From assembly GCA_001805885.1 (NCBI GenBank), contig MHHC01000024.1, positions 1 to 6,377 on the forward strand: a stretch of 6,377 nt of DNA, in the 5' to 3' direction. The translations under genes and the position numbers were made by a program. This document shows positions 1-4,551 of this stretch, in pieces. How positions within the stretch are numbered: the stretch's first letter is position 1; each line of letters begins with the position of its first letter. Under the pieces are notes generated by a model. That model saw nothing but the letters and a program-made list of their open reading frames with translations, ran no database searches and had not been told where the DNA came from. The stretch is from Omnitrophica WOR_2 bacterium RIFCSPLOWO2_12_FULL_51_24. GTDB lineage: Bacteria > Omnitrophota > Gorgyraeia > Pluralincolimonadales > Pluralincolimonadaceae.

Positions 1-642
1 GAGGAGTTTGAGCGAGCCGGCCGCCGCGTTGCGGGGATTCGCGAAAAGTTCTTCTCCGGCCTTTTCTTTCGCCTTGTTTATCTTCTCGAAACTCTCATGC
101 CTCATATAGACCTCACCGCGGACTTCCATTAACTTCGGGATCTCCGCGCCCTCGGGCGCTTCGAGCTTAAGCGGGATCGACCTTATCGTCTTTAGATTGA
201 CGGAGATATCATCGCCCTTGAACCCGTCCCCCCGCGTCGCGCCGCGGATAAACCGGCCGTCCTCGTAAGTAAGGGCGACCGATACGCCGTCTATCTTGAG
301 CTCGACCACATAATCGTATTTTTCGCCGCCCAGGTTCTTTTTCACCCGCGCGTCAAATCCGCGCAGTTCGTCGTGGTTGTAGGTATTGTCCATGCTGAGC
401 ATCTGAGCCTTGTGTTCGACCACGGCAAAACTTCCTACCGGCTCTCCGGCAACACGTTGTGTCGGGGAATCAGGGGTCATGAATTCGGGATTCGATCTCT
501 CGAGTTCTTCTAATCTCTTAAGGAGGGTGTCATATTTGTGGTCGGAGATCTTGGGCTCGTTCTCTACGTAATATAGGCGGTCGTGACGGCGGATCTCTTC
601 GCGAAGTCTTTCGATCTGGTCTCTGGCTTCGTTCTTATTCAT
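1..642 (-). CDS. ligA: NAD-dependent DNA ligase LigA, N-terminal 214 residues (cut by window edge)
   Basis: This frame encodes the first third of a bacterial NAD+-dependent DNA ligase, which seals nicks in replication and repair; the family is usually about 670 residues, and the rest lies left of base 1. The N-terminal Ia domain that binds the NMN half of NAD+ is visible at residues 20-40 (YYVENEP then ISDHKYD). The nucleotidyltransferase domain follows, with the adenylation motif KIDG at 116-119 (Lys116 is the lysine that becomes AMP-linked), then TRGDG at 136-140, EVRGEVYM at 173-180 and FANPRNAAAGSL at 200-211. The ATG at 640-642 is preceded by GAAGGA about 6 nt upstream, and only one base separates it from the phosphoesterase stop codon, so the two genes are co-transcribed and probably translationally coupled. 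The frame is open to the window edge. The identification is secure from the motifs; only the C-terminal zinc finger, HhH and BRCT domains cannot be checked. Confidence 0.97.
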   Translation of the reverse strand, partial: MNKNEARDQIERLREEIRRHDRLYYVENEPKISDHKYDTLLKRLEELERSNPEFMTPDSPTQRVAGEPVGSFAVVEHKAQMLSMDNTYNHDELRGFDARVKKNLGGEKYDYVVELKIDGVSVALTYEDGRFIRGATRGDGFKGDDISVNLKTIRSIPLKLEAPEGAEIPKLMEVRGEVYMRHESFEKINKAKEKAGEELFANPRNAAAGSLKLL

Positions 643-643
643 A

Positions 644-1318
644 TTACGATCCTTCGCTCAAACGCGTGGCGAGGTACTCCGGAAGTCCTGCCGCAATGAT
701 CTTGTCCATGGCCGACCTGACGTCGTATTCAACCCTTTTGATGCGGACCTTATCGCTCTCGGAATCGAAGACGCAATAAGCGGCCCTCGGGTCCCCGTCC
801 CTGGGTTGGCCGACGCTGCCGACGTTGACCAAGAACTTCATACCCCTGTAATATTCGAACGGCTGATGAGTATGTCCGACGAAACAGATCTTTGTCTTGC
901 AGAGTTTGATGGTCCTTACCGCCGCTTCCTCATCCAGGAGATATTCGAACTCTTCCGGCCTATCGAGCGAACCATGGACCATGGTTATCTGGCCCTCTTC
1001 GTAAGTAAAAGGGAGTCCTCTTAAATAATCTTTCTCCCGGTCATTGAGATTTCCTTTTGTCCATTCGACCGCCGCCTGAGCCGCATCGTTGAAACTGGAG
1101 TAATCGAGCAGATCGGTAACCGCCCGGTCGTGGTTTCCGCAGACCGCAGGACAATTAAGATCTTTCACTATCTTCAGGCATTCCCTGGGATTGGCCGCGT
1201 ATCCTACGATATCGCCAACGCATAGATATCTGTCGACCTTTTCCTTTTTCAGCGCCTCCAAGACCGCCTCAAGCGCTTCGAGATTACTATGAATATCCGA
1301 AAATACCCCGTACTTCAT
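644..1318 (-). CDS. Calcineurin-like metallophosphoesterase (YfcE/MJ0936-type)
   Basis: This 224-residue protein has the full set of metal-binding motifs of the calcineurin-like phosphoesterase superfamily: DIH at 8-10, GDIVGY at 35-40, GNHD at 61-64, VHGS at 114-117 and GHTH at 148-151. A compact two-metal hydrolase with no signal peptide or membrane segment is therefore expected in the cytoplasm. Small family members of this length, such as YfcE and MJ0936, hydrolyse phosphodiesters in vitro, but the physiological substrate is generally unknown and cannot be read from the sequence. The ATG at 1316-1318 is preceded by GGAG with a 4-nt spacer, inside the end of the acylphosphatase gene, whose stop is one base away; ligA begins one base after this gene's stop. 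The ligA neighbourhood and the acylphosphatase suggest only a general housekeeping operon. The family call is firm and the function is open. Confidence 0.93.
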   Translation of the reverse strand: MKYGVFSDIHSNLEALEAVLEALKKEKVDRYLCVGDIVGYAANPRECLKIVKDLNCPAVCGNHDRAVTDLLDYSSFNDAAQAAVEWTKGNLNDREKDYLRGLPFTYEEGQITMVHGSLDRPEEFEYLLDEEAAVRTIKLCKTKICFVGHTHQPFEYYRGMKFLVNVGSVGQPRDGDPRAAYCVFDSESDKVRIKRVEYDVRSAMDKIIAAGLPEYLATRLSEGS

Positions 1319-1319
1319 C

Positions 1320-1601
1320 TCACTCCGAAAACTTTATACCGAAACTTTTAAATTCGCCCGTGGACGGTTCCCACGATATATCGGCATCGGTTATGTAGCG
1401 CGACATATCTTCGCCGATGCGCCCGAGGAAATCCTTAAGCGCGGACTCTTCCCCCTCGGCGACTACTTCGACCCTGCCGTCCCGGAGGTTGCTGACCCAA
1501 CCGTTTACCTTAAATTTTCGGGCGATCACCTCGGCTGTAAACCTGAACCCCACCCCTTGGACCCTGCCGGAATATAATATATGGACTCGTTTAATCGCAA
1601 T
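1320..1601 (-). CDS. acyP: Acylphosphatase, non-canonical start
   Basis: Acylphosphatase is a small cytosolic enzyme of about 90 residues that hydrolyses acyl phosphates such as acetyl phosphate. The ordinary start here would be GTG at 1551-1553, giving 77 residues, but that start falls inside the conserved phosphate-binding loop. Reading upstream in the same frame gives KRVHILYSGRVQGVGFRF, the canonical N-terminus, so the gene must begin further up. No in-frame ATG, GTG or TTG exists there. The plausible starts are ATT at 1599-1601 (93 residues, used here) or ATT at 1593-1595 (91 residues), with AGGCGAG just upstream. With the longer form, catalytic Arg20 (in VGFR) and Asn38 (in GWVSN) are 18 residues apart, as in characterised acylphosphatases (Arg23/Asn41 in the human enzyme). 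The stop is one base from the phosphoesterase ATG. A sequencing error at the start codon is the main alternative. The family is certain and the start is not. Confidence 0.88.
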   Translation of the reverse strand: MAIKRVHILYSGRVQGVGFRFTAEVIARKFKVNGWVSNLRDGRVEVVAEGEESALKDFLGRIGEDMSRYITDADISWEPSTGEFKSFGIKFSE

Positions 1602-1613
1602 CTCGCCTAAGTT

Positions 1614-1673
1614 ATTCCTCGTTCTAAACGCCGGCAGGATTTTCTTAAAATCCTGCTCGGCAGAACTCGGAAT
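1614..1673 (-). repeat. 60-nt inverted repeat / structured leader before acylphosphatase
   Basis: The minus strand can fold into one long stem. The core is a perfect 10-bp stem (GCAGGATTTT against AAAATCCTGC) with a three-base AAG loop at 1634-1656. Outside it are CCG/CGG, then GTTCT/AGAAC, then a symmetric GA/GA internal loop, then ATTCC/GGAAT at the base, about 23 paired positions in all. It ends 12 nt before the putative ATT start of the acylphosphatase gene. No T-run follows on either strand, so it is not a standard intrinsic terminator. It could be a small mobile inverted repeat or a structured 5' leader. Confidence 0.6.
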
Positions 1674-1705
1674 GGTTCGTTACTCCCTAAAATATAGGGG
1701 AACTT

Positions 1706-1739
1706 ATGGTCGGGGCGGACAGACTTGAACTGTCGGCCT
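1706..1739. repeat. 34-bp exact direct repeat, partner at 1866-1899
   Basis: Bases 1706-1739 are identical to 1866-1899. In both places the minus strand carries the T arm, the 3' acceptor strand and the encoded CCA end of a tRNA. The identity stops at base 1740/1900, where the anticodon arms differ completely, and at base 1705/1865, just beyond the CCA. The repeat therefore covers the 3' half of the tRNA and not the whole gene, pointing to copying or recombination between tRNA-Pro and the remnant at 1707-1781. Confidence 0.9.
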
Positions 1740-1781
1740 TCCGCCTGCGGCGGACGCCCTACCTTAATGAGCCACGCTCCT
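1707..1781 (-). pseudogene. tRNA-like remnant A (tRNA-Pro-derived 3' half, palindrome in place of anticodon arm)
   Basis: Read on the minus strand this looks like a tRNA: a D arm (GCTC, loop ATTAAGGTA, GGGC), a perfect T arm (GACAG TTCAAGT CTGTC), the 3' acceptor strand CGCCCCG and an encoded ACCA end. Two features argue against a working tRNA. The 5' acceptor strand AGGAGCG has mismatches at two of its seven positions against CGCCCCG. The anticodon arm is 15 nt, not 17, and consists of the palindrome TCCGCC-GCA-GGCGGA. Forcing a 7-nt loop leaves a four-pair stem with GCA (Cys) as anticodon and C at position 33 where U is universal. The last 34 bases are identical to tRNA-Pro, while the D loop matches the other remnant at 2207-2257. 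It is probably a degenerate or chimeric tRNA copy. Confidence 0.75.
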
Positions 1782-1795
1782 AATTATCTTGTTGA

Positions 1796-1834
1796 GTGGC
1801 GTCTCGTCCGCCAATACTTTTTGGCGGAAGCCAC
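1796..1834. repeat. GC-rich hairpin sharing the TTCCGCC...GGCGGAC core
   Basis: This inverted repeat lies between tRNA-Pro and remnant A. It has an 8-bp inner stem TCCGCCAA/TTGGCGGA (1807-1814 with 1821-1828) around a 6-nt loop, and a 5-bp outer stem GTGGC/GCCAC (1796-1800 with 1830-1834). Read on the minus strand it contains TTCCGCC...GGCGGACG. The same core occurs on the plus strand in both tRNA-like remnants, so it is a third copy in opposite orientation. With no T-run on either side it is not an obvious terminator. Confidence 0.65.
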
Positions 1835-1866
1835 ACCATCGATAAATTATTCTTATTTCATAAACA

Positions 1867-1943
1867 TGGTCGGGGCGGACAGACTTGAACTGTCGGCCTC
1901 AGCGTCCCGAACGCTGCGCTCTACCAAACTGAGCCACGCCCCG
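1867..1943 (-). tRNA. tRNA-Pro (anticodon CGG)
   Basis: A complete 77-nt cloverleaf with encoded CCA can be folded on the minus strand. The acceptor stem CGGGGCG pairs perfectly with CGCCCCG, discriminator A. The D arm is GCTC/GAGC with loop AGTTTGGTA. The anticodon arm is CAGCG/CGCTG with 7-nt loop TTCGGGA, giving anticodon CGG (reads proline codon CCG) with U33 and G37. The variable loop is AGGCC and the T arm is GACAG/CTGTC with loop TTCAAGT. The 5' end is only 3 nt after the GIY-YIG stop codon, so the two may share a transcript and need processing by RNase P. The anticodon was read by eye from a perfect 5-bp anticodon stem. Confidence 0.96.
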
Positions 1944-1946
1944 ATA

Positions 1947-2201
1947 TCATCTAGATATGCTCTTAATCTGCGCTATTGTCTCCCGGCCCTTGCCTGTCTT
2001 TAACGATTTTTCATGCTTCATCGCTTCCGCTCTAGTTTCAAACGCCTCATAGAAAAATAAGTCCCAAGGGCCGTTAACGCAGGTAAATTTACTTCTATCC
2101 GTACAGGTATTATGCTCTATGATTCTTCTTCTTAAATCTGCGGTATGACCTATATAGTTTTTTCCATTCTTTCTGCTTTTTAGAACATATACGTAGAACA
2201 T
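1947..2201 (-). CDS. Small single-domain GIY-YIG nuclease
   Basis: This 84-residue protein is essentially one GIY-YIG domain of the short UvrC-N/YhbQ-like type. YVYVL at 3-7 stands for the GIY strand, YIGHT at 16-20 for YIG, followed by the basic helix RRRIIEHN at 24-31 (catalytic-type Arg) and the metal-binding Glu region EKSLKTGKGRE at 64-74. No separate DNA-binding domain is present. Proteins of this class are often filed as UvrC-like, but with no UvrC C-terminal part this is not the repair enzyme; YhbQ-type relatives nick or cleave DNA, and others are homing-type nucleases. The ATG at 2199-2201 has GGAAGG 11 nt upstream, inside the tRNA-like remnant at 2207-2257. Its stop is 3 nt from the tRNA-Pro 5' end. 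Being held between a tRNA fragment and a tRNA suggests an element that targets tRNA genes. The fold is clear and the role is inferred. Confidence 0.92.
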   Translation of the reverse strand: MFYVYVLKSRKNGKNYIGHTADLRRRIIEHNTCTDRSKFTCVNGPWDLFFYEAFETRAEAMKHEKSLKTGKGRETIAQIKSISR

Positions 2202-2206
2202 AATAG

Positions 2207-2257
2207 TGTCGACCTTCCGCCGCAGGCGGACGCTCTACCTTAATGAAGCACGCCCCG
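2207..2257 (-). pseudogene. tRNA-like remnant C (5' half only)
   Basis: On the minus strand this begins CGGGGCGTG exactly like tRNA-Pro, continues with a D loop ATTAAGGTA identical to that of remnant A, and then has the palindrome TCCGCC-TGC-GGCGGA where the anticodon arm should be. After AGGTCGACA the similarity ends, and the GIY-YIG ATG lies 5 nt further on, so the T arm and the 3' acceptor strand are missing. It cannot fold into a tRNA. Its variable-loop region supplies the likely ribosome binding site (GGAAGG) of the nuclease gene. Confidence 0.75.
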
Positions 2258-2286
2258 ACTATATGAATAATTACTTACTGCGCCAA
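2258..2286 (-). promoter_or_regulatory. Putative sigma-70-type promoter before remnant C and the GIY-YIG gene
   Basis: TTGGCG (2281-2286) and TATAGT (2258-2263) are separated by exactly 17 nt, matching the -35 and -10 consensus at 4/6 and 5/6 positions. The -35 box overlaps the end of the thermonuclease gene. The -10 box abuts remnant C, so transcription would start inside its acceptor sequence and run through the nuclease gene towards tRNA-Pro. The prediction is by eye only. Confidence 0.4.
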
Positions 2287-2765
2287 TGTCCGCCTTTTAT
2301 CGATTTAATATCCTGCTGGCTCAAGCCCCAAAGCCCGCGCTTCCGCTCTCTAGCCTCTCCCTGAAGCGCCAGGAAGGTCTTATAGTATTTCACGTTCGGC
2401 GGGAACGTATAGATCATTGTATATCCGTTCCTGACGAGCTCGGCATTGACAAAAATTTCTCCGGCGTACACATATGCCAAGGTCCTGCCGTAACGGTCCG
2501 TCCTTTCGAGATCATATTCGAGCCGAACCTTTTTGCCATTGACGAGCCTCTTATTCTCCCTCGTCGCTTCGCCGTAGTACGGCCGGCCTTTCTCCGGAGC
2601 ATCCATCCCTATATAACGGACATGCTCTCCGTTCTCGAGCACGATAGTATCGCCGTCTATTACTTTCGTCACCCTTAGCTCATCATCCGCCTTAATATAA
2701 CCGTTGATAAAGGCTGATGATAGGCAAAAAAATAGGATGAAAAACAGGGCTTTCCTACTTAACAT
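2271..2765 (-). CDS. Secreted thermonuclease-like (SNase-family) nuclease
   Basis: The protein belongs to the staphylococcal nuclease family, calcium-dependent enzymes that cut single- and double-stranded DNA and RNA. From the ATG at 2763-2765 it has 164 residues. Residues 1-25 form a signal peptide (basic SRK, then a hydrophobic run ALFFILFFCLSSAFI), so it should be exported. The active-site set is complete: VIDGDT at 35-40 (Asp39 as metal ligand), Arg50 in VRYIG, Asp55 and Glu58 in DAPE, and Arg94 in DRYGRTLAY. The C-terminal AREKKRGLWG-like segment (ARERKRGLWG, 138-147) is typical. An upstream in-frame GTG at 2781-2783 would add six residues, but it lies upstream of the -10 box of a good promoter and has no ribosome binding site, so the ATG is preferred. 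The gene appears to be transcribed separately from ribE and probably feeds on or degrades external nucleic acid; that role is inference. Confidence 0.9.
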   Translation of the reverse strand: MLSRKALFFILFFCLSSAFINGYIKADDELRVTKVIDGDTIVLENGEHVRYIGMDAPEKGRPYYGEATRENKRLVNGKKVRLEYDLERTDRYGRTLAYVYAGEIFVNAELVRNGYTMIYTFPPNVKYYKTFLALQGEARERKRGLWGLSQQDIKSIKGGHWRSK

Positions 2766-2773
2766 AACAACCG

Positions 2774-2802
2774 ATTTTATCACGGGCGGGAGAGATAGTC
2801 AA
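2774..2802 (-). promoter_or_regulatory. Near-consensus sigma-70 promoter for the thermonuclease gene
   Basis: TTGACT (2797-2802) and TAAAAT (2774-2779) are separated by 17 nt, each box matching the consensus at five of six positions, in an A/T-rich setting in the gap after ribE. The expected transcription start, about 7 nt beyond the -10 box, falls within one to three bases of the ATG at 2763-2765. This would make a nearly leaderless mRNA and rules out the GTG at 2781-2783 for transcripts from this promoter. Confidence 0.6.
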
Positions 2803-2826
2803 TAATGCTTTTAAACTGGTGGGGAG

Positions 2827-3471
2827 TTAAATAAAACCTTTATCTTTTAGGAATCCTTCAGTTATCTTCGAAGTCTTTTGGCGGCCGGAATATTTGGCGA
2901 CATACTTACCAAGCATATCTGTTTCGAGATTGACCTTATCACCTGTCTTCCTGGCCCCGAGCGTCGTGACCTGAGATGTATGAGGGATCAGATAGACAGA
3001 GAATGAATCATCCTTTACGCCGGCGACTGTCAGGCTTACGCCGTCTACGGCTACCGAACCTTTCAAGACGATCCCGTCGAGGATATCCTCCGAAGCCTTT
3101 ATCTCCAGGAGTGACTCGCCTTTTTCTTCCTTCCTGCTTTTTATCGTCCCGGCGCCGTCGACATGGCCCGTAACGAAGTGGCCGCTTACCTTATCGCCGC
3201 TTACTAACGCTCCCTCAAGGTTTACCTTCTCACCTTCCTTTATGCTTCCAAGGTTAGTCCTATCCAGGGTCTCACGGATGGCCTCGACGGAAAAATTCTT
3301 GCCGCCGATCCTGATCACGCTCAGGCAAACTCCGTTGATAGAGATGGAGTCGCCTTTCTTCAGGCCCTCGAGTATATTCGAGCCGAGTGCCCTGACGGTA
3401 AATACCACGGGCCCGCCGGACCTGTTTATCTTCTCCACGACCCCGAGCTCTTCAACTATTCCGGTAAACAT
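2827..3471 (-). CDS. ribE: Riboflavin synthase, alpha subunit
   Basis: Riboflavin synthase converts two molecules of 6,7-dimethyl-8-ribityllumazine into riboflavin and the pyrimidine precursor, the last step of the pathway. At 214 residues it has the usual length and the two homologous lumazine-binding barrels. Barrel 1 starts with MFTGIVEE and contains SISINGVCLSV (42-52) and ETLDRTNLG (66-74). The linker is GDKVSGHFVTGHVDG (92-106). Barrel 2 has SVAVDGVSLTV (138-148), IPHTSQVTTLG (162-172) and NLETDMLGKYV (181-191), followed by the typical C-terminal helix ending in KDKGFI. The start is certain: the N-terminal MFTGIVE is invariant in the family. The ATG directly follows the ribD stop (TAAATG), with no strong ribosome binding site, so coupling to ribD is likely. 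The gene is the last of the riboflavin operon. Naming varies between organisms (ribE in Bacillus, ribC/ribE in E. coli). Confidence 0.97.
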   Translation of the reverse strand: MFTGIVEELGVVEKINRSGGPVVFTVRALGSNILEGLKKGDSISINGVCLSVIRIGGKNFSVEAIRETLDRTNLGSIKEGEKVNLEGALVSGDKVSGHFVTGHVDGAGTIKSRKEEKGESLLEIKASEDILDGIVLKGSVAVDGVSLTVAGVKDDSFSVYLIPHTSQVTTLGARKTGDKVNLETDMLGKYVAKYSGRQKTSKITEGFLKDKGFI

Positions 3472-4551
3472 TTAATCTATCACATATCCTTCGATTAGAA
3501 GATCATCGCCGATTTTGCGGAATGAGGTCCTTTTAAGCCCTATAGCCCTGCCGGCGTTCTCTATCCCTTTTCCTTCGACAGATGTCGGCGCCTCGCGTCC
3601 CCCGATGACCTTAGGCGCTATAAAGAAATATACTTTATCGACAACTCCCGCCTCGAACGCTGAGGCAATCGTCTCCCCGCCGCCCTCTATCAGGACGCTG
3701 GTTATCTCACTCTTCGCTAACTCTTTGAGGAATGCCCTGATATCGACCCTGCCGCTCTTCTCTTTGGTCGTCGCGATTATCACTCCCCCGCCTCTGCTGT
3801 TCAGGATGCGCGCCTTGGACGGGATCTTCGATCTCCCCGCCAGGATTATCCTTAAAGGCTGTTTTACCTTTCTGCCCCATTGCAACGGGACCCTGCCCCG
3901 CCGCTGCGGGACCCTGCCTTTTAACCTTACGGTCAGCAATGGATCATCTTTCAAGACCGTTCCCGCTCCCACCATTATCGCGTCGACCTCGCTCCTTAGT
4001 TTATGGACAAATCTTCTGGCCTTCCGGCCCGTTATCCATTTTGAATCGCCGGTACATGTCGCTATCTTCCCATCCAGAGTCTGGGCGACTTTGACCGCCA
4101 CGAAAGGCATCCTCCTGGTAATATATTTTATGAAATCCTCGTTTAGGCGGCGGGCTTCGGCCTCGAGGATGCCGACATCGGCCTTTATGCCGTTTCTTCT
4201 TAATATCCTCAGCCCCTTGCCGTTATTTTTGGGATTAGGGTCCTTCATGGCCGCAACGATACGTTTAATCCCGGCGCTTATTATCGAGTCTGTGCACGGA
4301 GGCGTCCTGCCGTAGTGGCTGCACGGTTCAAGCGATACATAGAGAGTCGCGCCCTTCGCCCTTTTGCCTGCCTGCCGCAGGGCATATATCTCCGCGTGCG
4401 GGCCGCCGGCGAATCTATGGTATCCCCTTCCGGCGATCCTGCCGTCCTTTACGACCAGCGCGCCCACGCATGGATTAGGGCTTGTCATCCCTTTGGCTTT
4501 GCCGGCCAGCTTAAGAGCTATTTTTATGTACTTTTCGTCTTCGCTGCGCAT
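3472..4551 (-). CDS. ribD: Bifunctional riboflavin deaminase/reductase RibD
   Basis: RibD carries out two successive steps: deamination of 2,5-diamino-6-ribosylamino-pyrimidinone phosphate and NADPH-dependent reduction of the ribosyl side chain. The N-terminal deaminase (residues 1-145) has the zinc site PHAE (51-54, His52 ligand and Glu54 proton shuttle) and EPCSHYGRTPPC (75-86, Cys77 and Cys86 ligands). The reductase domain (148-359) shows TLDGKIA (158-164), SKWITG (170-175), VDAIMVGAGTVLKDDPLLTVR (189-209 region) and the nucleotide-binding EGGG (289-292). Length (359) is normal for the family. Residues 211-228 are an unusual loop made of two GRVPxxx heptads, encoded by a 21-bp tandem repeat described separately. 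The ATG overlaps the end of the PHP gene by 28 nt and the stop abuts the ribE ATG, so translation is coupled on both sides. Both active sites are intact. Confidence 0.97.
   Translation of the reverse strand: MRSEDEKYIKIALKLAGKAKGMTSPNPCVGALVVKDGRIAGRGYHRFAGGPHAEIYALRQAGKRAKGATLYVSLEPCSHYGRTPPCTDSIISAGIKRIVAAMKDPNPKNNGKGLRILRRNGIKADVGILEAEARRLNEDFIKYITRRMPFVAVKVAQTLDGKIATCTGDSKWITGRKARRFVHKLRSEVDAIMVGAGTVLKDDPLLTVRLKGRVPQRRGRVPLQWGRKVKQPLRIILAGRSKIPSKARILNSRGGGVIIATTKEKSGRVDIRAFLKELAKSEITSVLIEGGGETIASAFEAGVVDKVYFFIAPKVIGGREAPTSVEGKGIENAGRAIGLKRTSFRKIGDDLLIEGYVID
3877..3918 (-). repeat. Two 21-bp tandem repeats inside ribD
   Basis: On the minus strand two consecutive 21-nt units (3898-3918, then 3877-3897) both begin GGCAGGGTCCCG and encode GRVPQRR and GRVPLQW; a third partial copy starts GGCAGA. 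Each unit can also form a small hairpin (CCCGC/GCGGG in the first; CCCGTTGCAATGGG in the second). Removing both units leaves LTVRLKGRKVKQPLRIIL, which reads like an ordinary RibD. The repeat therefore looks like an in-frame insertion or expansion in a variable loop of the reductase domain. Confidence 0.75.

Noticed and set aside
1707..1781. Functional tRNA-Cys (GCA)
   Set aside because: A GCA triplet can be placed in a 7-nt loop, but the stem is then only 4 bp, U33 is missing, the arm is two bases short and the acceptor stem is mismatched.
1725..2003. Plus-strand frame crossing both tRNA-like sequences
   Set aside because: It is the antisense translation of a tRNA gene and a tRNA remnant, a well-known source of spurious proteins.
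1867..2257. CRISPR array suggested by repeated sequence blocks
   Set aside because: The repeats are tRNA-derived, unequal in length and irregularly spaced, with no spacers of constant size.
2703..2711. Lipoprotein signal in the thermonuclease N-terminus
   Set aside because: The cysteine in FFCLSS lacks the small residues of a lipobox before it; an ordinary cleaved signal peptide fits better.
2784..2826. Intrinsic terminator after ribE
   Set aside because: Only a weak bulged TTTAACT/AGTTTAAA stem is present, with no GC-rich part and no following T-run.
3515..4315. Long plus-strand open frame opposite ribD (266 codons)
   Set aside because: It is the antisense shadow of a clearly conserved gene, with low-complexity hydrophobic content, no recognisable motif and no ribosome binding site of note.
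4371..4381. Palindrome CCTGCCGCAGG in ribD as another mobile repeat
   Set aside because: It encodes the normal RibD residues ALRQAGKRAKG with no extra residues compared with the family, so it is most likely incidental.
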